This document shows positions 16,550 through 31,800 of a stretch of 64,000 nt of DNA, piece by piece; position 1 is the first letter of the stretch; each line of letters begins with the position of its first letter. The notes below the pieces were generated by a model. The model was not told where the DNA came from and ran no database searches. It saw nothing but the letters and a program-made list of their open reading frames with translations. Both the position numbers and the translations under genes were made by a program. Source of the DNA: Chamaelirium japonicum (Eukaryota; Streptophyta; Magnoliopsida; Liliales; Melanthiaceae); the NCBI GenBank assembly GCA_947650365.1, contig CANTAL010000140.1, positions 372,001-436,000 of the forward strand, read 5' to 3'.

Positions 16550-19500
16550 TGGATCGTACGAATGAATTAGAATGGATCGTAGGAATGAATTAGAATGGAT
16601 CGTGCGAATGAATTAGAATGGATTATATGAATGAATTAGAATGGATACATTCGTGCAAATGAATTAGAATGGATCGTACGAATGAATTAGAATGGATCGT
16701 ACGAATGAATTAGAATGGATCGTGCGAATGAATTAGAATGGATCGTACGAATGAATTAGAATAGATTGTGCGAATGAATTAGAATGGATCATACGAATGA
16801 ATTAGAATGAATAGATTCGTGCGAATGAATTAGAATGGATCATTTGAATGAATTAGAATGGATCATATGTATGAATTAGAATAGATCGTACGAATGAATT
16901 AGAATGGATACATTCGTGTGAATTAATTAGAATGGATAGTACGAAGGAATTAGAAAGGATCGTATGAATGAATTAGAATGGATACATTCTTGCGAATGAA
17001 TTAGAATAGATCGTACGAATGAATTAGAAAGAATCATGCGAATGAATTAGAATGGATCGTACGAATGAATTAGAATGGATCGTACGAATGAATTAGAATG
17101 GATCGTGCGAATGAATTAGAATGGATTGTACGAATGAATTAGAATGGATACATTCGTGCGAATGAATTAGAATGGATCGTACGAATGTGTAAGAATGGAT
17201 CGTACGAATGAATTAGAATGGATCATACGAATGAATTAGAATGGATCGTTCGAATAAATTAGAATGGATCATACGAATTAATTAGAATAGATTGTGCGAA
17301 TGAATTAGAATGGATCGTACTAATGAATTAGAATAGATACATTCGTGCGAATGAATTAGAATGGATAGCATGAATGAATTAGAATGGATCGTGTGAATGA
17401 ATTATAATGGATCGTACGAATGAATTAGAATGGATACATTCGTGCGAACGAATTAGAATGGATCGTACGAAGGAATTAGATTGGATCGTACGAATGAATT
17501 AGAATGGATACATTCGTGCGGATGAATTAGAATAGATCGTACGAATGAATTAGAATGGATCGTACGAATGAATTTGAATGGATCGTGCGAATGAATTAGA
17601 ATGGATCGTACAAATGACTTAGAACGGATCTTGCGAACGAATTAGAATGGATTGTACAAATGAATTAGAATAGAAACATTCGTGCGAGTGAATTAGAATG
17701 GATCACACGAATGAGTAACAATGGATCGTACGAATGAATGAGAATGGATCGTACGAATGAATTAGAATGGATCGTACGAATAAACTTGAATCGATTATGC
17801 GAATGAATGAGAATGGATCGTACGAATGAATTAGAATGGATATATTCATGCAAAGGAATTAGAATGGAACGTATGAATGAATTAGAATGGATTGTACGAA
17901 TGAATTAGAATGGATACATTCGTGCGAATGAATTAGAATGGATCGTACGAAGGAATTACAATGGATCGTACGAATGAATTAGAATAGATACAATCGTGCG
18001 AATGAATTAGAATAGATCGTATGAATGAATTAGAATGGATTGTTTGAATGAATTAGAATGGATCGTACGAATGAATTAGAATAGATCGTACGAATGAATT
18101 AAAATGGATCGTACGAATCAATTACAATAGATTACGCTAATGAATTAGAATGGATCATACGAATGAATTAGAATGGATAATTCATGTGAATGAATTAGAA
18201 TGGATCATTTGAATGAATTAGAATGGATCGTTCGAATGAATTAGAATGGTTCGTACGAAGGAATCAGAATGGTTCGTACGAATGAATTAGAATGGATACA
18301 TTCGTGCGAATGAATTAGAATGGATCGTATGAAGGAATTAGAATGGATCATACGAATGAATTAGAATGGATCGTGCAGATAAATTAGAATGGATCGTGAT
18401 AATGAATTAGAATGGATCGTACGAATGAATTAGAATGGATCATGCGAATGAATTAGAATAGATTGTACTGATGAATTAGAATGGATACATTCGTGCGAAT
18501 GAATTAGAATGGATCGTATGAATGAGTAAGAATGGATCGTACGATTGAATTAGAATGGATCGAATGAATGAATTAGAATGGATCGAGCGAATGAATTAGA
18601 ATGGATCGTACGAATGAATTAGAATAGATTGTGTGAATGAATTAGAATGGATCATACGAATGAATTAGAATGGATCGTATAAATGAATTAGAATGGATCA
18701 TGTGAATGAATTCGAATGGATCGTATGAATCAATTAGTATGGGTTGTAAGAATAAATTAGAATTGATACATTCGTGCGAATGAATTAGAATGGATCGTAC
18801 GAATGTGTAAGAATGGATCGTACGAATGAATTAGAATGGATCGTACGAATGAATTAGAATGGATCATACAAATGAATTAGAATGGATCGTACGAATGAAT
18901 TAGAATAGATCGTGCGAATGAATTAGAATGGATTGTATGAATGAATTAGAATGGATACATTCGTGCGAATGAATTATAATTGATCGCATGAATGAATTAG
19001 AATGGATCGTACGAATGAATTAGAATGGATACATTCGTGCGAATGAATTAGAATGGATCGTACGAAGGAATTAGCTTGGATCATACGAATGAATTAGAAT
19101 GGATACATTCGTGCGGATGAATTAGAATAGATCGTACGAATGAATTAGAATGGATTGTACGAATGAATTAGAATTGATCGTACGAATGAATTAAAATGGA
19201 TACATTCGTGTGAGTGAATTAGAATGGATCATATGAATGAGCAAGAATGGATCGTGCGAATGAATTAGAATGGATCGTACGAATAAATTAGAATGGATCG
19301 TACGAATGAATTAGAATAGATTGTGCGAATGAATTCGAATGGATCGTACGAATGAATTAGAATGGATATATTCGTGCAAATGAATTAGACTGGAACGTAT
19401 GAATTAATTGGAATGGATCGTACGAATGAATTAGAATGGATACATTCGTGCGAATGAATTAGAATGGATCATACGAAGGAATTAGAATGGATCGTACGAA

Positions 19501-22500
19501 TGAATTAGAATAGATACATTCATGTAAATGAATTAGAATGGATCGTATGAATGAATTAGAATGGATTAATTGAATGAATTAGAATGGATCGTACGAATGA
19601 ATTAGAATGGATCGTGCAAATGAATTAGAATGGATCGTACGAATCAATTAGAATAGATTGTGCGAATGAATTAGAATGGATCGTACGAATGAATTAGAAT
19701 GGATACATTCGTGCAAATGAATTAGAATGGATCGTATGAATGAATTAGAATGGATCGTTTGAATGAATTAGAATGAATCATACGAATGAATTGGACTGGA
19801 TACATTCGTGTGAATGAATTAGAATGGATCGTGCGAATGAATTAGAATGGATCGTACGAATGAATTAGAATGGATCGTACGAAGAAATTAGAATGGATCA
19901 TGCGAATGAATTAGAATTGATTGTACTAATAAATTAGGATGGATACATTCGTGCGAATGAATTAGAATGGATCGTACGAATGAGTAAAAATGGATCGTAC
20001 GAATGAATTAGAATGGATCGTACGAATGAATTAGAATGGATCGTGCGAATGAATTAGAATGGATCGTACGAATGAATTAGAATAGATTATGTGAATGAAT
20101 TAGAATAGATTATGTGAATGAATTAGAATGGACCGTATGAATGAATTAGAATGGATCGTAGGAATCAATTAGAATGGATCATATGAATGAATTAGAATGG
20201 ATCGTATGAATGAATTAGAATGGATCATGCGAATGAATTAGAATGGATCGTATAAATGAATTAGAATGGATCGCACGAATGAATTAGAATGGATCGTACG
20301 AAGGAATTAGAATGGATCGTGCGAATGAATTAGAATGGATTGTACTAATAAATTAGAATGGATACATTCTTGTGAATAAAATAGAATGGATCGTACGAAA
20401 AAGTAAGAATGGATCGTACAAATGAATTAGAATGGATCGTGCGAATGAATTAGAATAGATTGTGTGAATGAATTAGAATGGATCGTACGAATGAATTATA
20501 ACGGATGGTGTGAATGAATTAGAATGGATCGTAGGAAAGAATTAGAATGGATCGTGCGAATGAATTAGAATGGATCATATGAATGAATTTGAATAGAGCG
20601 TACGAATGAATTAGAATGGATCGTGTAAATGAATTAGAATGGATTGTACTAATGAATTAGAATGAATACATTCGTGCGAATGAATTAGAATGGATCGTAC
20701 GAATGAGTAAGAATGGATTGTACGAATGAATTAGAATGGATCGTACGAATGAATTAGAATGGATCGTGCGAATGAATTAGAATCGATCGTACGAATGAAT
20801 TAGAATAGATTGTGTGACTGAATTTGAATGGATCGTACGAATGAATTAGAATGGATCGTATGAATGAATTAGAATGGATCGTACGAATGAATTAGAATGG
20901 ATACATTCGTGTGAACAAATTAGAATGCATCGAACGAAGGAATTAGAATGGATCGTACGAATGAATTAGAATCGATATATTCGTGCGAATGAATTAGAGT
21001 GGATCGTATGAATGAATTAGAATGGATTAAATGAATGAATTAGAATGGATCGTATGAATGAATTAGAATGGATCGTACGAATGAATTAGAATGGATCGTG
21101 CGAATGAATTAGAATGGATTGTACGAATGAATTAGAATGGATATATTCATGCGCATGAATTAGAATGGATCGTACGAATGAGTAAGAATGGATCGTACGA
21201 ATAAATTAGAATGGATCGTACGAATGAATTAGAATGAATCGTGCGAATGAATTAGAATTGATCGTCCGAATCAATTAGAATAGATTGTGCAAATGAATTA
21301 GAATGGAACGTACGAATGGATCCTACGAATGAATTAGAATGGATACATTCGTGTGAATAAATTAGAATGGACCGTATGAATGAATTAGAATGGATCGCAC
21401 GAATGAATTAGAATGGATCGTATGAATGAATTAGAATAGATCGTGTGAATAAATTAGAATGCATTGTACGAATGAATTAGAATGGATACATTCATGCGAA
21501 TGAATTAGAATGGATCGTATGAATGAATTAGAATGGATCATACGAATGACTTAGAATGGATCGTACGATGAATTAGAAAGGATCGTGCGAATGAATTAGA
21601 ATGGATCGTACGAATGATTTAGAATAGATTGTGCGAATGAATTAGAATGGGTCGTACGAATGAATTAGAATGGATCGTGCGAAGGAATTAGAATGGATCG
21701 TGCGAATGAATTAGAATGGATTGTACAAATGAATTAGAATGGATACATTCGTGCGAATGAATTAGAATGGATCGTACGAATGATTTAGAATAGATTGTGC
21801 GAATGAATTAGAATGGATCGTACGAATGAATTAGAATGGATCATACGAATGAATTAGAATGGATCGTGCGAATGAATTAGAATGGATTGTACTAATGAAT
21901 TAGAATGGATACATTCGTGCGAATGAATTAGAAAGGATCGTACGAATAAGTAAGAATGGATCGTACGAATGAATTAGATAGATCGTACGAATTAATTAGA
22001 ATGGATCGTGCGAATGAATTAGATTGGATCGTACAAATAAATTAAAATAGATTGTGTGAATGAATTAGAATAGATTGTGTGAATGAATTAGAATGGATCG
22101 TACGAATGAATTAAAATGGATCGTAGAAATGAATTAGAATGGATCATATGAATGAATTAGAATGGATCGTATGAATGAATTAGAATGGATCGTGCCAATG
22201 AATTAGACTGGATTGTATGAATGAATTAGAATGGATCGTACGAATGAATTAGAATGGATCGTACGAAGGAATTAGAATGGATCGTGCGAATGAATTAGAA
22301 TGGATTGTACTAATGAATTAGAATGGATACATTCGTGCGAATGAATTAGAATGGATCGTACGAATAAGTAAGAATGGATCGTACGAATGAATTAGAATGG
22401 ATCGTGCGAATGAATTAGAATGGATCGTACGAATGAATTAGAATAGATTATGTGAATGAATTAGAATAGATTATGTGAATGAATTAGAATGGATCGTATG

Positions 22501-25500
22501 AATGAATTAGAATGGATCGTAGGAATCAATTAGAATGGATCATATGAATGAATTAGAATGGATCGTATGAATGAATTAGAATGGATCATGCGAATGAATT
22601 AGAATGGATCGTATAAATGAATTAGAATGGATCGCACGAATGAATTAGAATGGATCGTACGAAGGAATTAGAATGGATCGTGCGAATGAATTAGAATGGA
22701 TTGTACTAATAAATTAGAATGGATACATTCTTGTGAATAAAATAGAATGGATCGTACGAAAAAGTAAGAATGGATCGTACGAATGAATTAGAATGGATCG
22801 TGCGAATGAATTAGAATAGATTGTGTGAATGAATTAGAATGGATCGTACAAATGAATTATAACGGAACGTGTGAATGAATTAGAATGGATCGTAGGAAAG
22901 AATTAGAATGGATCGTGCGAATGAATTAGAATGGATCATATGAATGAATTTGAATAGATCGTACGAATGAATTAGAATGGATCGTGTGAATGAATTAGAA
23001 TGGATTGTACTAATGAATTAGAATGAATACATTCGTGCGAATGAATTAGAATGGATTGTACTAATGAGTAAGAATGGATTGTACGAATGAATTAGAATGG
23101 ATCGTACGAATGAATTAGAATGGATCGTACGAATGAATTAGAATGGATATATTCATGCGCATGAATTAGAATGGATCGTACGAATGAGTAAGAATGGATC
23201 GTACGAATAAATTAGAATGGATCGTACGAATGAATTAGAATGAATCGTGCGAATGAATTAGAATTGATCGTCCGAATGAATTAGAATAGATTGTGCAAAT
23301 GAATTAGAATGGAACGTACGAATGGATCGTACGAATGAATTAGAATGGATACATTCGTGTGAATAAATTAGAATGGATCGTATGAATGAATTAGAATGGA
23401 TCGTACGAATGAATTAGAATGGATCGTATGAATGAATTAGAATAGATCGTGTGAATGAATTAGAATGCATTGTACGAATGAATTAGAATGGATACATTCA
23501 TGCGAATGAATTAGAATGGATCGTATGAATGAATTAGAATGGATCATACGAATGACTTAGAATGGATCGTACGATGAATTAGAAAGGATCGTGCGAATGA
23601 ATTAGAATGGATCGTACGAATGATTTAGAATAGATTGTGCGAATGAATTAGAATGGGTCGTACGAATGAATTAGAATGGATCGTGCGAAGGAATTAGAAT
23701 GGATCGTGCGAATGAATTAGAATGGATTGTACAAATGAATTAGAATGGATACATTAGTGTGAATGAATTAGAATGGATCGAACGAATGATTTAGAATAGA
23801 TTGTGCGAATAAATTAGAATGGATCGTACGAATGAATTAGAATGGATCATACGAATGAATTAGATTGGATCGTGCGAATGAATTAGAATGGATTGTACTA
23901 ATGAATTAGAATGGATACATTCGTGCGAATGAATTAGAAAGGATCGTACGAATAAGTAAGAATGGATCGTACGAATGAATTAGAATAGATCGTACGAATT
24001 AATTAGAATGGATCGTGCGAATGAATTAGAATGGATCGTACAAATGAATTAAAATAGATTGTGTGAATGAATTAGAATAGATTATGTGAATGAATTAGAA
24101 TGGATCGTACGAATGAATTAAAATGGATCGTAGGAATGAATTAGAATGGATCGTATGAATGAATTAGAATGGATCATGCCAATGAATTAGAATGGATTGT
24201 ATGAATGAATTAGAATGGATCGTACGAATGAATTAGATTGGATCGTACGAAGGAATTAGAATGGATCGTGCGAATGAATTAGAATGGATTGTACTAATGA
24301 ATTAGAAAGGATAGATTCGTGCGAATGAATTAGAATGGATCGTACGAATGAATTAGAATGGATCGTGCGAATGAATTCGAATAGATCGTACGAATGAATT
24401 AGAATGGATCGTGCGAATGAATTAGAATGGATCGTGCGAATAAATTAGAATGGATCGTGCGAATGAATTAGAATGGATCGTGTGAATGAATTAGAATGGA
24501 TACATTCATGCGAATGAATTAGAATGGATCGTACGAATGAGTAAGAATGGATCGTACTAATAAATTAGAATGGATCGTACGAATGAATTAGAATGAATCG
24601 TGCGAATGAATTAGAATGGATCGTACGACTGAATTTGAATAGATTGTGCCAATGAATTAGAATGGAACATATGAATGGATCGTACGAATGAATTAGAATG
24701 GATACATTCGTGCAAATGAATTAGAATGGATCGTATGAATGAATTAGAATGGATCATACGAATGAATTAGAATGGATCGTACGAATGAATTAGAATGGAT
24801 CGTGCGAATGAATTAGAATGGATTGTACGAATGAATTAGAATGGATACATTCGTGCGAATGAATTAGAATGGATCGTATGAATGTTTAAGAATGGATCAT
24901 ACGAATGAATTAGAATGGATCGTACGAATGAATTAGAATGGATACATTCGTGCGAATGAATTATAATGGATCGTACGAAGGAATTAGAATGGATCATACG
25001 AATGAATTAGAATAGAAACATTCAAGCAAATGAATTAGAATGGATCGTATGAATGAATTAAAATGGATCGTACGAATAAATTAGAATGGATCGTGCGAAT
25101 GTATTAGAATGGATTGTACGAATGAATTAGAATGGATACATTCGTGCGAGTAAATTAGAATGAATCGTACGAATGAGTAAGAATGGATTGTACGAATGAA
25201 TTAGAATGAATCGTACGAATGAATTAGAATGGATTATACGAATGAATTAGAATGGATCGTACGAATCAATTAGAATAGATTGTGCGAATAAATTAGAATG
25301 GATCATACGAATGAATTAGAATGGATACATTCGTGCAAATGAATTAGAATGGATCGTATGAATGAATTAGAAAGTATCGTACGAATGAATTAGAATGGAT
25401 ACATTCATTCGAATGAATTAGAATAGATTGTACGAAGGAATTAGAATGGATCGTACGAATGAATTAGAATGGATACATTCGTGCGAATGAATTAGAATGG

Positions 25501-26052
25501 ATCGTATGAATGAATTAGAATGGTTCGTACGAATGAATTAGAATGGATCATACGAATGAATTAGAATGGATCGTGCAAAAGAATTAGAATGGATCGTACG
25601 AATGAATTGCAATGGATCATACGGATGAATTAGAATGGATCGTGCGAATGAATTAGAATGGATTGTACGAATGAATTTGAATGGATATATTCATGCGAAT
25701 GAATTAGAATGGATCGTACGAATGAGTAAGAATGGATCGTACGAATGAATTAGAATGGATCATACGAATAACTTAGAATTGATCGTGCGAATGAATTAGA
25801 ATAGATCGTACGAATAAATTAAAATAGATTGTGCGAATGAATTAGAATGTATCGTATGAATGAATTAGAATGGATACATTCGTGCGAATGAATTAGAATG
25901 GATCGTATGAATGAACTAGAATTGATCGAATGAATGAATTAGAATGGATCATACTAATGAATTAGAATGGATACATTCGTTCAAATGAATAAGAATGGAT
26001 CGTACGAAGGAATAAGAATGGATCGTATGAACGAATTAAAAAGGATACATTC
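16550..26052 (+). repeat. 9.5-kb satellite segmental duplication, copy A
   Basis: This stretch has a colinear partner at about 28824-38380. Anchor variants line up at a nearly constant offset: GAATTAATT at 16920 and 29151; GAAGGAATCAG at 18258 and 30501; GGAATCAATT at 20161 and 32405; ATATATTCAT at 21141 and 33362; ACATTCAAGC at 25018 and 37281; TAACTTAG at 25769 and 38101. The offset is 12.22-12.33 kb, apart from an interval where copy A carries about 2 kb extra (the offset falls to about 10.33 kb near 24884, partner 35213) and copy B later regains a similar length. Boundaries were judged by eye. Confidence 0.75.
20040..23900 (+). repeat. Local 2.0-2.4 kb expansion inside copy A
   Basis: Two overlapping tandem offsets are visible. 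Offset 2361: GGAATCAATT at 20161 and 22522, sharing GATCGCACG, ATTCTTGTGAATAAAATAG and CGAAAAAGTAAG. Offset 2006: a deleted unit CGTACGATGAATT at 21562 and 23568, and ATTCATGCGCATG near 21144 and 23150. Copy B has the undeleted form at 33783 and GCGAATG at 33372, so the local expansion happened after the 9.5-kb duplication. Confidence 0.7.
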
Positions 26053-28823
26053 GTGCGAATGAATTAGAATGGATCGTATGAATGAATTAGAATGGATCAT
26101 ACGAATGAATTAGTATGGATCGTGCGAATGAATTAGACTGGATCGTACGAATGAATTAGAATGAATCATACGAATGAATTAGAATGGATCGTACGAATGA
26201 AATAAAATGGATCGTAGGAATGAATTAGAATGGATCGGACTGGATCATATGAATGAATTAGACTGGATCGGACGAATGAATTAGAATGGATCGTAGGAAT
26301 GAATTAGAATGGATCATATGAATGAATTAGAATGGATCGTATGAATGAATTAGAATGGATCGTGCGAACGAATTAGAATGCATCGTACGAATGAATTAGA
26401 ATGGATCGTACGAATGAATTAGAATGGATCGTACGAAGGAATTAGAATGGATCGTGCGAATGAATTAGAATGGATCGTGCGAATGAATTAGAATAGATTG
26501 TGTGAATGAATTAGAATGGATCGTATGAATGAATTAGAATGGATCTTGCGAATGAATTAGAATGGATCGTATGAATGAATTAGAATGGATCGTACGAATG
26601 AATTAGAATGGATCGGACGAATGAATTAGATTGGATCGTACGAATGAATTAGAATGGATCGTGCAAATAAATTAGAATAGATCGTGTGAATGAATTAGAA
26701 TGGATCGTACGAATGAATTAGAATGAATCGTGTGAATGAATTAGAATGGATCGTGCGAATGAATTAGAATGGATCGTATGAATGAATTAGAATGGATCGT
26801 ACGAATGAATTAGAATGGATCGTGCGAATGAATTAGAAGGGATCATACGAATGCGTAAGAATGGATCGTACGAATGAATTAGAATGGATCGTACGAAGGA
26901 CTTAGAATGGATCGTGCGAATGAATTAGAATGGATCGTACGAATGAATTAGAATAGATTGTCTGAATGAATTAGAATGGATCGTACAAATGAATTAGAAT
27001 GGATCGTATGAATGAGTTAGAATGGATCGTACGAATGAATTAGAATGGATACATTCGTGCGAATGATTTAGAATGCATCGAACAAAGGAATTAGAATAGA
27101 TCGTACGAATGAATTAGAATCGATACATTCGTGCGAATGAATTAGAATGGATCGTATGAATGAATTAGAATGGATCGTACGAATGAATTAGAATGGATCG
27201 TGTGAATGAATTAGAAAGGATCGTATGAATGAATTAGAATGGATCGTACGAATGAATTAGAATGGATCGAGCGAATGAATTAGAATGGATTATACGAATG
27301 AATTAGAATGGATACATTTATGCGAATGAATTAGAATGGATCGTACGAATGAGTAAGAATGGATCGTACGAATAAATTAGAATGGATCGTACGAATGAAT
27401 TAGAATGAATCGTGCGGATGAATTAGAATGGATCGTACTAATGAATTTGAATAGATTGTGCGAATGAATTAGAATGGAACGTACGAATAGATCGTACGAA
27501 TGAATTAGAATGGATACATTCGTGCGAATGAATTAGAATGGATCGTATGAATGAATTAGAATGGATCGTATGAATGAATTAGAATGGATCGTGCGAATGA
27601 ATTAGAATGGATTGTATGAATGAATTAGAATGGATACATTCGTGCGAATAAATTAGAATGGATCGTTTGAATGTTTAAGAATGGATCATACGAATGAATT
27701 AGAATGGATCGTACGAATGAATTAGAATGGATCGTGCGAATGAATTAGAATGGATCGTACGAATGATTTAGAATAGATTGTGCGAATGAATTAGAATGGG
27801 TCATACAAATGAATTAGAATGGATCGTACGAAGGAATTAGAATGGATCATGCGAATGAATTAGAATGGATTGTACAAATGAATTAGAATGGATACATTCG
27901 TGCGAATGAATTAGAATGGATCCTACGAATGATTTAGTATAGATTGTGCGAATGAATTAGAATGGATCGTACGAATGAATTAGAATGGAATCGTACAAAG
28001 GAATTAGAATAGATCGTGCAAATGAATTAGAATGGATTGTACTAATGAATTAGAATGGATACATTCATGCAAAGGAATTAGAATGGATCGTACGAATGAG
28101 TAAGAATGGATCGTACGAATGAATTAGAATGGATCGTACGAATGAATTAGAATGGATCGTGCGAATGAATTAGAATGGATTGTACGAATGAATTAGAATA
28201 GATTGTGTGAATAAATTAGAATGGATCGTACGAATGAATTAGAATGGATCGCATGAATGAAAATGGATCGTACTAATGAATTAGAATGGATACATTCGTG
28301 CGAACGAATTAGAATACATCGAACGAACGAATTAGAATGGATCGTACGAATGAATTAGAATCGATACATTCGTGCGAACGAATTAGAATGGATCGTATGA
28401 ATGCATTAGAATGGAACGTACGAATGAATTAGAATGGATCGTGCGAATGAATTAGAAAGGATCGTATGAATGAATTAGAATGGATCGTACGAATGAATTA
28501 GAATGGATCGTGCGAATGAATTAGAATGGATACATTCATGCGAATGAATTAGACTGGATCGTACGAATGAGTAAGAATGGATTGTACGAATAAATTAGAA
28601 TGGATCGTAGGAATGAATTAGAATGAATCGTGCGAATGATTTAGAATGGATCGTACGAATGAATTAGAATAGATTGTGCGAATGAATTAGAATGGAACGT
28701 ACGAATGGATCGTACGAATGAATTAGAATGGATACATTCGTGCGAATGAATTAGAATGGATCGTATGAATGAATTAGAATGGATGGTACGAATGAATTAG
28801 AATGGATCGTACGAATAAATTAG

Positions 28824-31800
28824 TGCGAATGAATTAGAATGGATCGTACGAATGAATTAGAATGGATCGTGCGAATGAATTAGAATGGATTATATGAATG
28901 AATTAGAATGGATACATTCGTGCAAAAGAATTAGAATGGATCGTACGAATGAATTAGAATGGATCGTACGAATGAATTAAAATGGATCGTGCGAATGAAT
29001 TAGAATGGATCGTCCGAATGAATTAGAATGAATAGATTCGTGCGAATGAATTAGAATGGATCGTTTGAATGAATTAGAATGGATCGTATGTATGAATTAG
29101 AATAGATCGTACCAATGAATTAGAATGGATACATTCGTGTGAATTAATTGGAATGGATAGTACGAAGGAATTAGAAAGGATCGTAAAAATGAATTAGAAT
29201 GGATACATTCGTGCGAATGAATTAGAATAGATCGTACGAATGAATTAGAAAGGATCATGCGAATGAATTAGAATGGATCGTACGAATGAATTAGAATGGA
29301 TCGTACGAATGAATTAGAATGGATCGTGCGAATGAATTAGAATGCATCGTGCGAATGAATTAGAATGGATTGTACGAATGAATTAGAATGGATACATTCG
29401 TGCGAATGAATTAGAATGGATTGTACGAATGTGTAAGAATGGATCGTACGAATGAATTAGAATGGATCATACGAATGAATTAGAATGGATCGTTCGAATA
29501 AATTAGAATGGATCGTACGAATTAATTAGAATAGATTGTGAGAATGAATTAGAATGGATCGTACTAATGAATTAGAATAGATACATTCGTGCGAATGAAT
29601 TAGAATGGATAGCATGAATGAATTAGAATGGATCGTGTGAATGAATTAAAATAGATCGTACGAATGAATTTGAATGGATACATTCGTGCGAATGAATTAG
29701 AATAAATCGTACGAAGGAATTAGATTGGATTGTACGAATGAATTAGAATGGATACATTCGTGCGAATGAATTAGAATAGATCGTACGAATGAGTTAGAAT
29801 GAATCGTACGAATGAATTAGAATGGATCGTGCGAATGAATTAGAATGGATCGTACAAATGACTTAGAACGGATCGTGCGAATGAATTAGAATGGATTGTA
29901 CGAATGAATTAGAATAGATACATTCGTGCGAGTGAATTAGAATGGATCATACGAATGAGTAACAATGGATCGTACGAATGAATGAGAATGGATCGTACGA
30001 ATGAATTAGAATGGATCGTACGAATAAACTAGAATAGATTATGCGAATGAATGAGAATGGATCGTACGAATGAATTAGAATGGATATATTCATGCAAAGG
30101 AATTAGAATGGAACGTATGAATGAATTAGAATGGATTCTACGAATGAATTAGAATGGATACATTCGTGCGATTGAATTAGAATGGATCGTACGAAGGAAT
30201 TAGAATGGATTGTACGAATGAATTAGAATAGATACATTCGTGCGAATGAATTAGAATAGATCGTATCAATGAATTAGAATGGATTGTTTGAATGAATTAG
30301 AATGGATCGTACGAATGAATTAGAATAGATCGTGCGAATGAATTAAAATGGATCGTACGAATGAATTACAATAGATTACGCAACTGAATTAGAATGGATC
30401 GTACGAATGAATTAGAATGGATAATTCATGTGAATGAATTAGAATGGATCATTTGAATGAATTAGAATGGATCGTTCGAATGAATTAGAATGGTTCGTAC
30501 GAAGGAATCAGAATGGTTCGTACGAATGAATTAGAATGGATACATTCGTGCGAATGAATTACAATGGATCGTATGAAGGAATTAGAATGGATCATACGAA
30601 TGAATTAGAATGGATCGTGCAGATGAATTAGAATGGATCGTGCTAATGAATTAGAATGGATCGTACGAATGAATTAGAATGGATCATGCGAATGAATTAG
30701 AATAGATTGTACTAATGAATTAGAATGGATACATTCGTGCGAATGAATTAGAATGGATCGTATGAATGAGTAAGAATGGATCGTACGAATGAATTAGAAT
30801 GGATCGAATGAATGAATTAGAATGGATCGTGCGAATGAATTAGAATGGATCGTACGAATGAATTAGAATAGATTGTGTGAATGAATTTGAATGGATCATA
30901 CGAATGAATTAGAATGGATCGTATAAATGAATTAGAAAGGATCGTGTGAATGAATTCGAATGGATCGTATGAATCAATTAGTATGGGTTGTACGAAAGAA
31001 TTAGAATTGATACATTCGTGCGAATGAATTAGAATGGATCGTACGAATGTGTAAGAACGGATCGTACGAATGAATTAGAATGGATCGTACGAACGAATTA
31101 GAATGGATCGTACAAATGAAATAGAATTGATCGTACAAATGAATTAGAATAGATCGTGCGAATGAATTAGAATAGATTGTATGAATGAATTAGAATGGAT
31201 ACATTCGTGCGAATGAATTATAATTGATCGCATCAATGAATTAGAATGGATCGTACGAATGAATTAGAATGGATACATTCGTGCGAATGAATTAGAATGG
31301 ATCGTACGAAGGAATTAGCTTGGATCGTACGAATGAATTAGAATGGATATATTCGTGCGAATGAATTAGAATAGATCAAACGAATGAATTAGAATGGATT
31401 GTACGAATGAATTAGAATAGATCGTACGAATGAATTAGAATGGATACATTCGTGTGAGTGAATTAGAATGGATCATACGAATGAGCAAGAATGGATCGTG
31501 CGAATGAATTAGAATGGATCGTACGAATGAATTAGAATGGATTGTACGAATGAATTAGAATAGATTGTACGAATGAATTCGAATGGATCGTACGAATGAA
31601 TTAGAATGGATATATTCGTGCAAATGAATTAGAATGGAACGTATGAATTAATTGGAATGGATCGTACGAATGAATCAGAATGGAAATATTCGTGCGAATG
31701 AATTAGAATAGATCATACGAAGGAATTAGAATGGATCGTACGAATGAATTAGAATAGATACATTCGTGCGAATGAATTAGAATGGATCGTATGAATGAAT

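Noticed and set aside
17665-17853. 62-residue minus-strand open frame inside the satellite
   Set aside because: It only translates the monomer (IHSNSFVRSILIHS-type repeats). No start context, no composition unlike the repeat.
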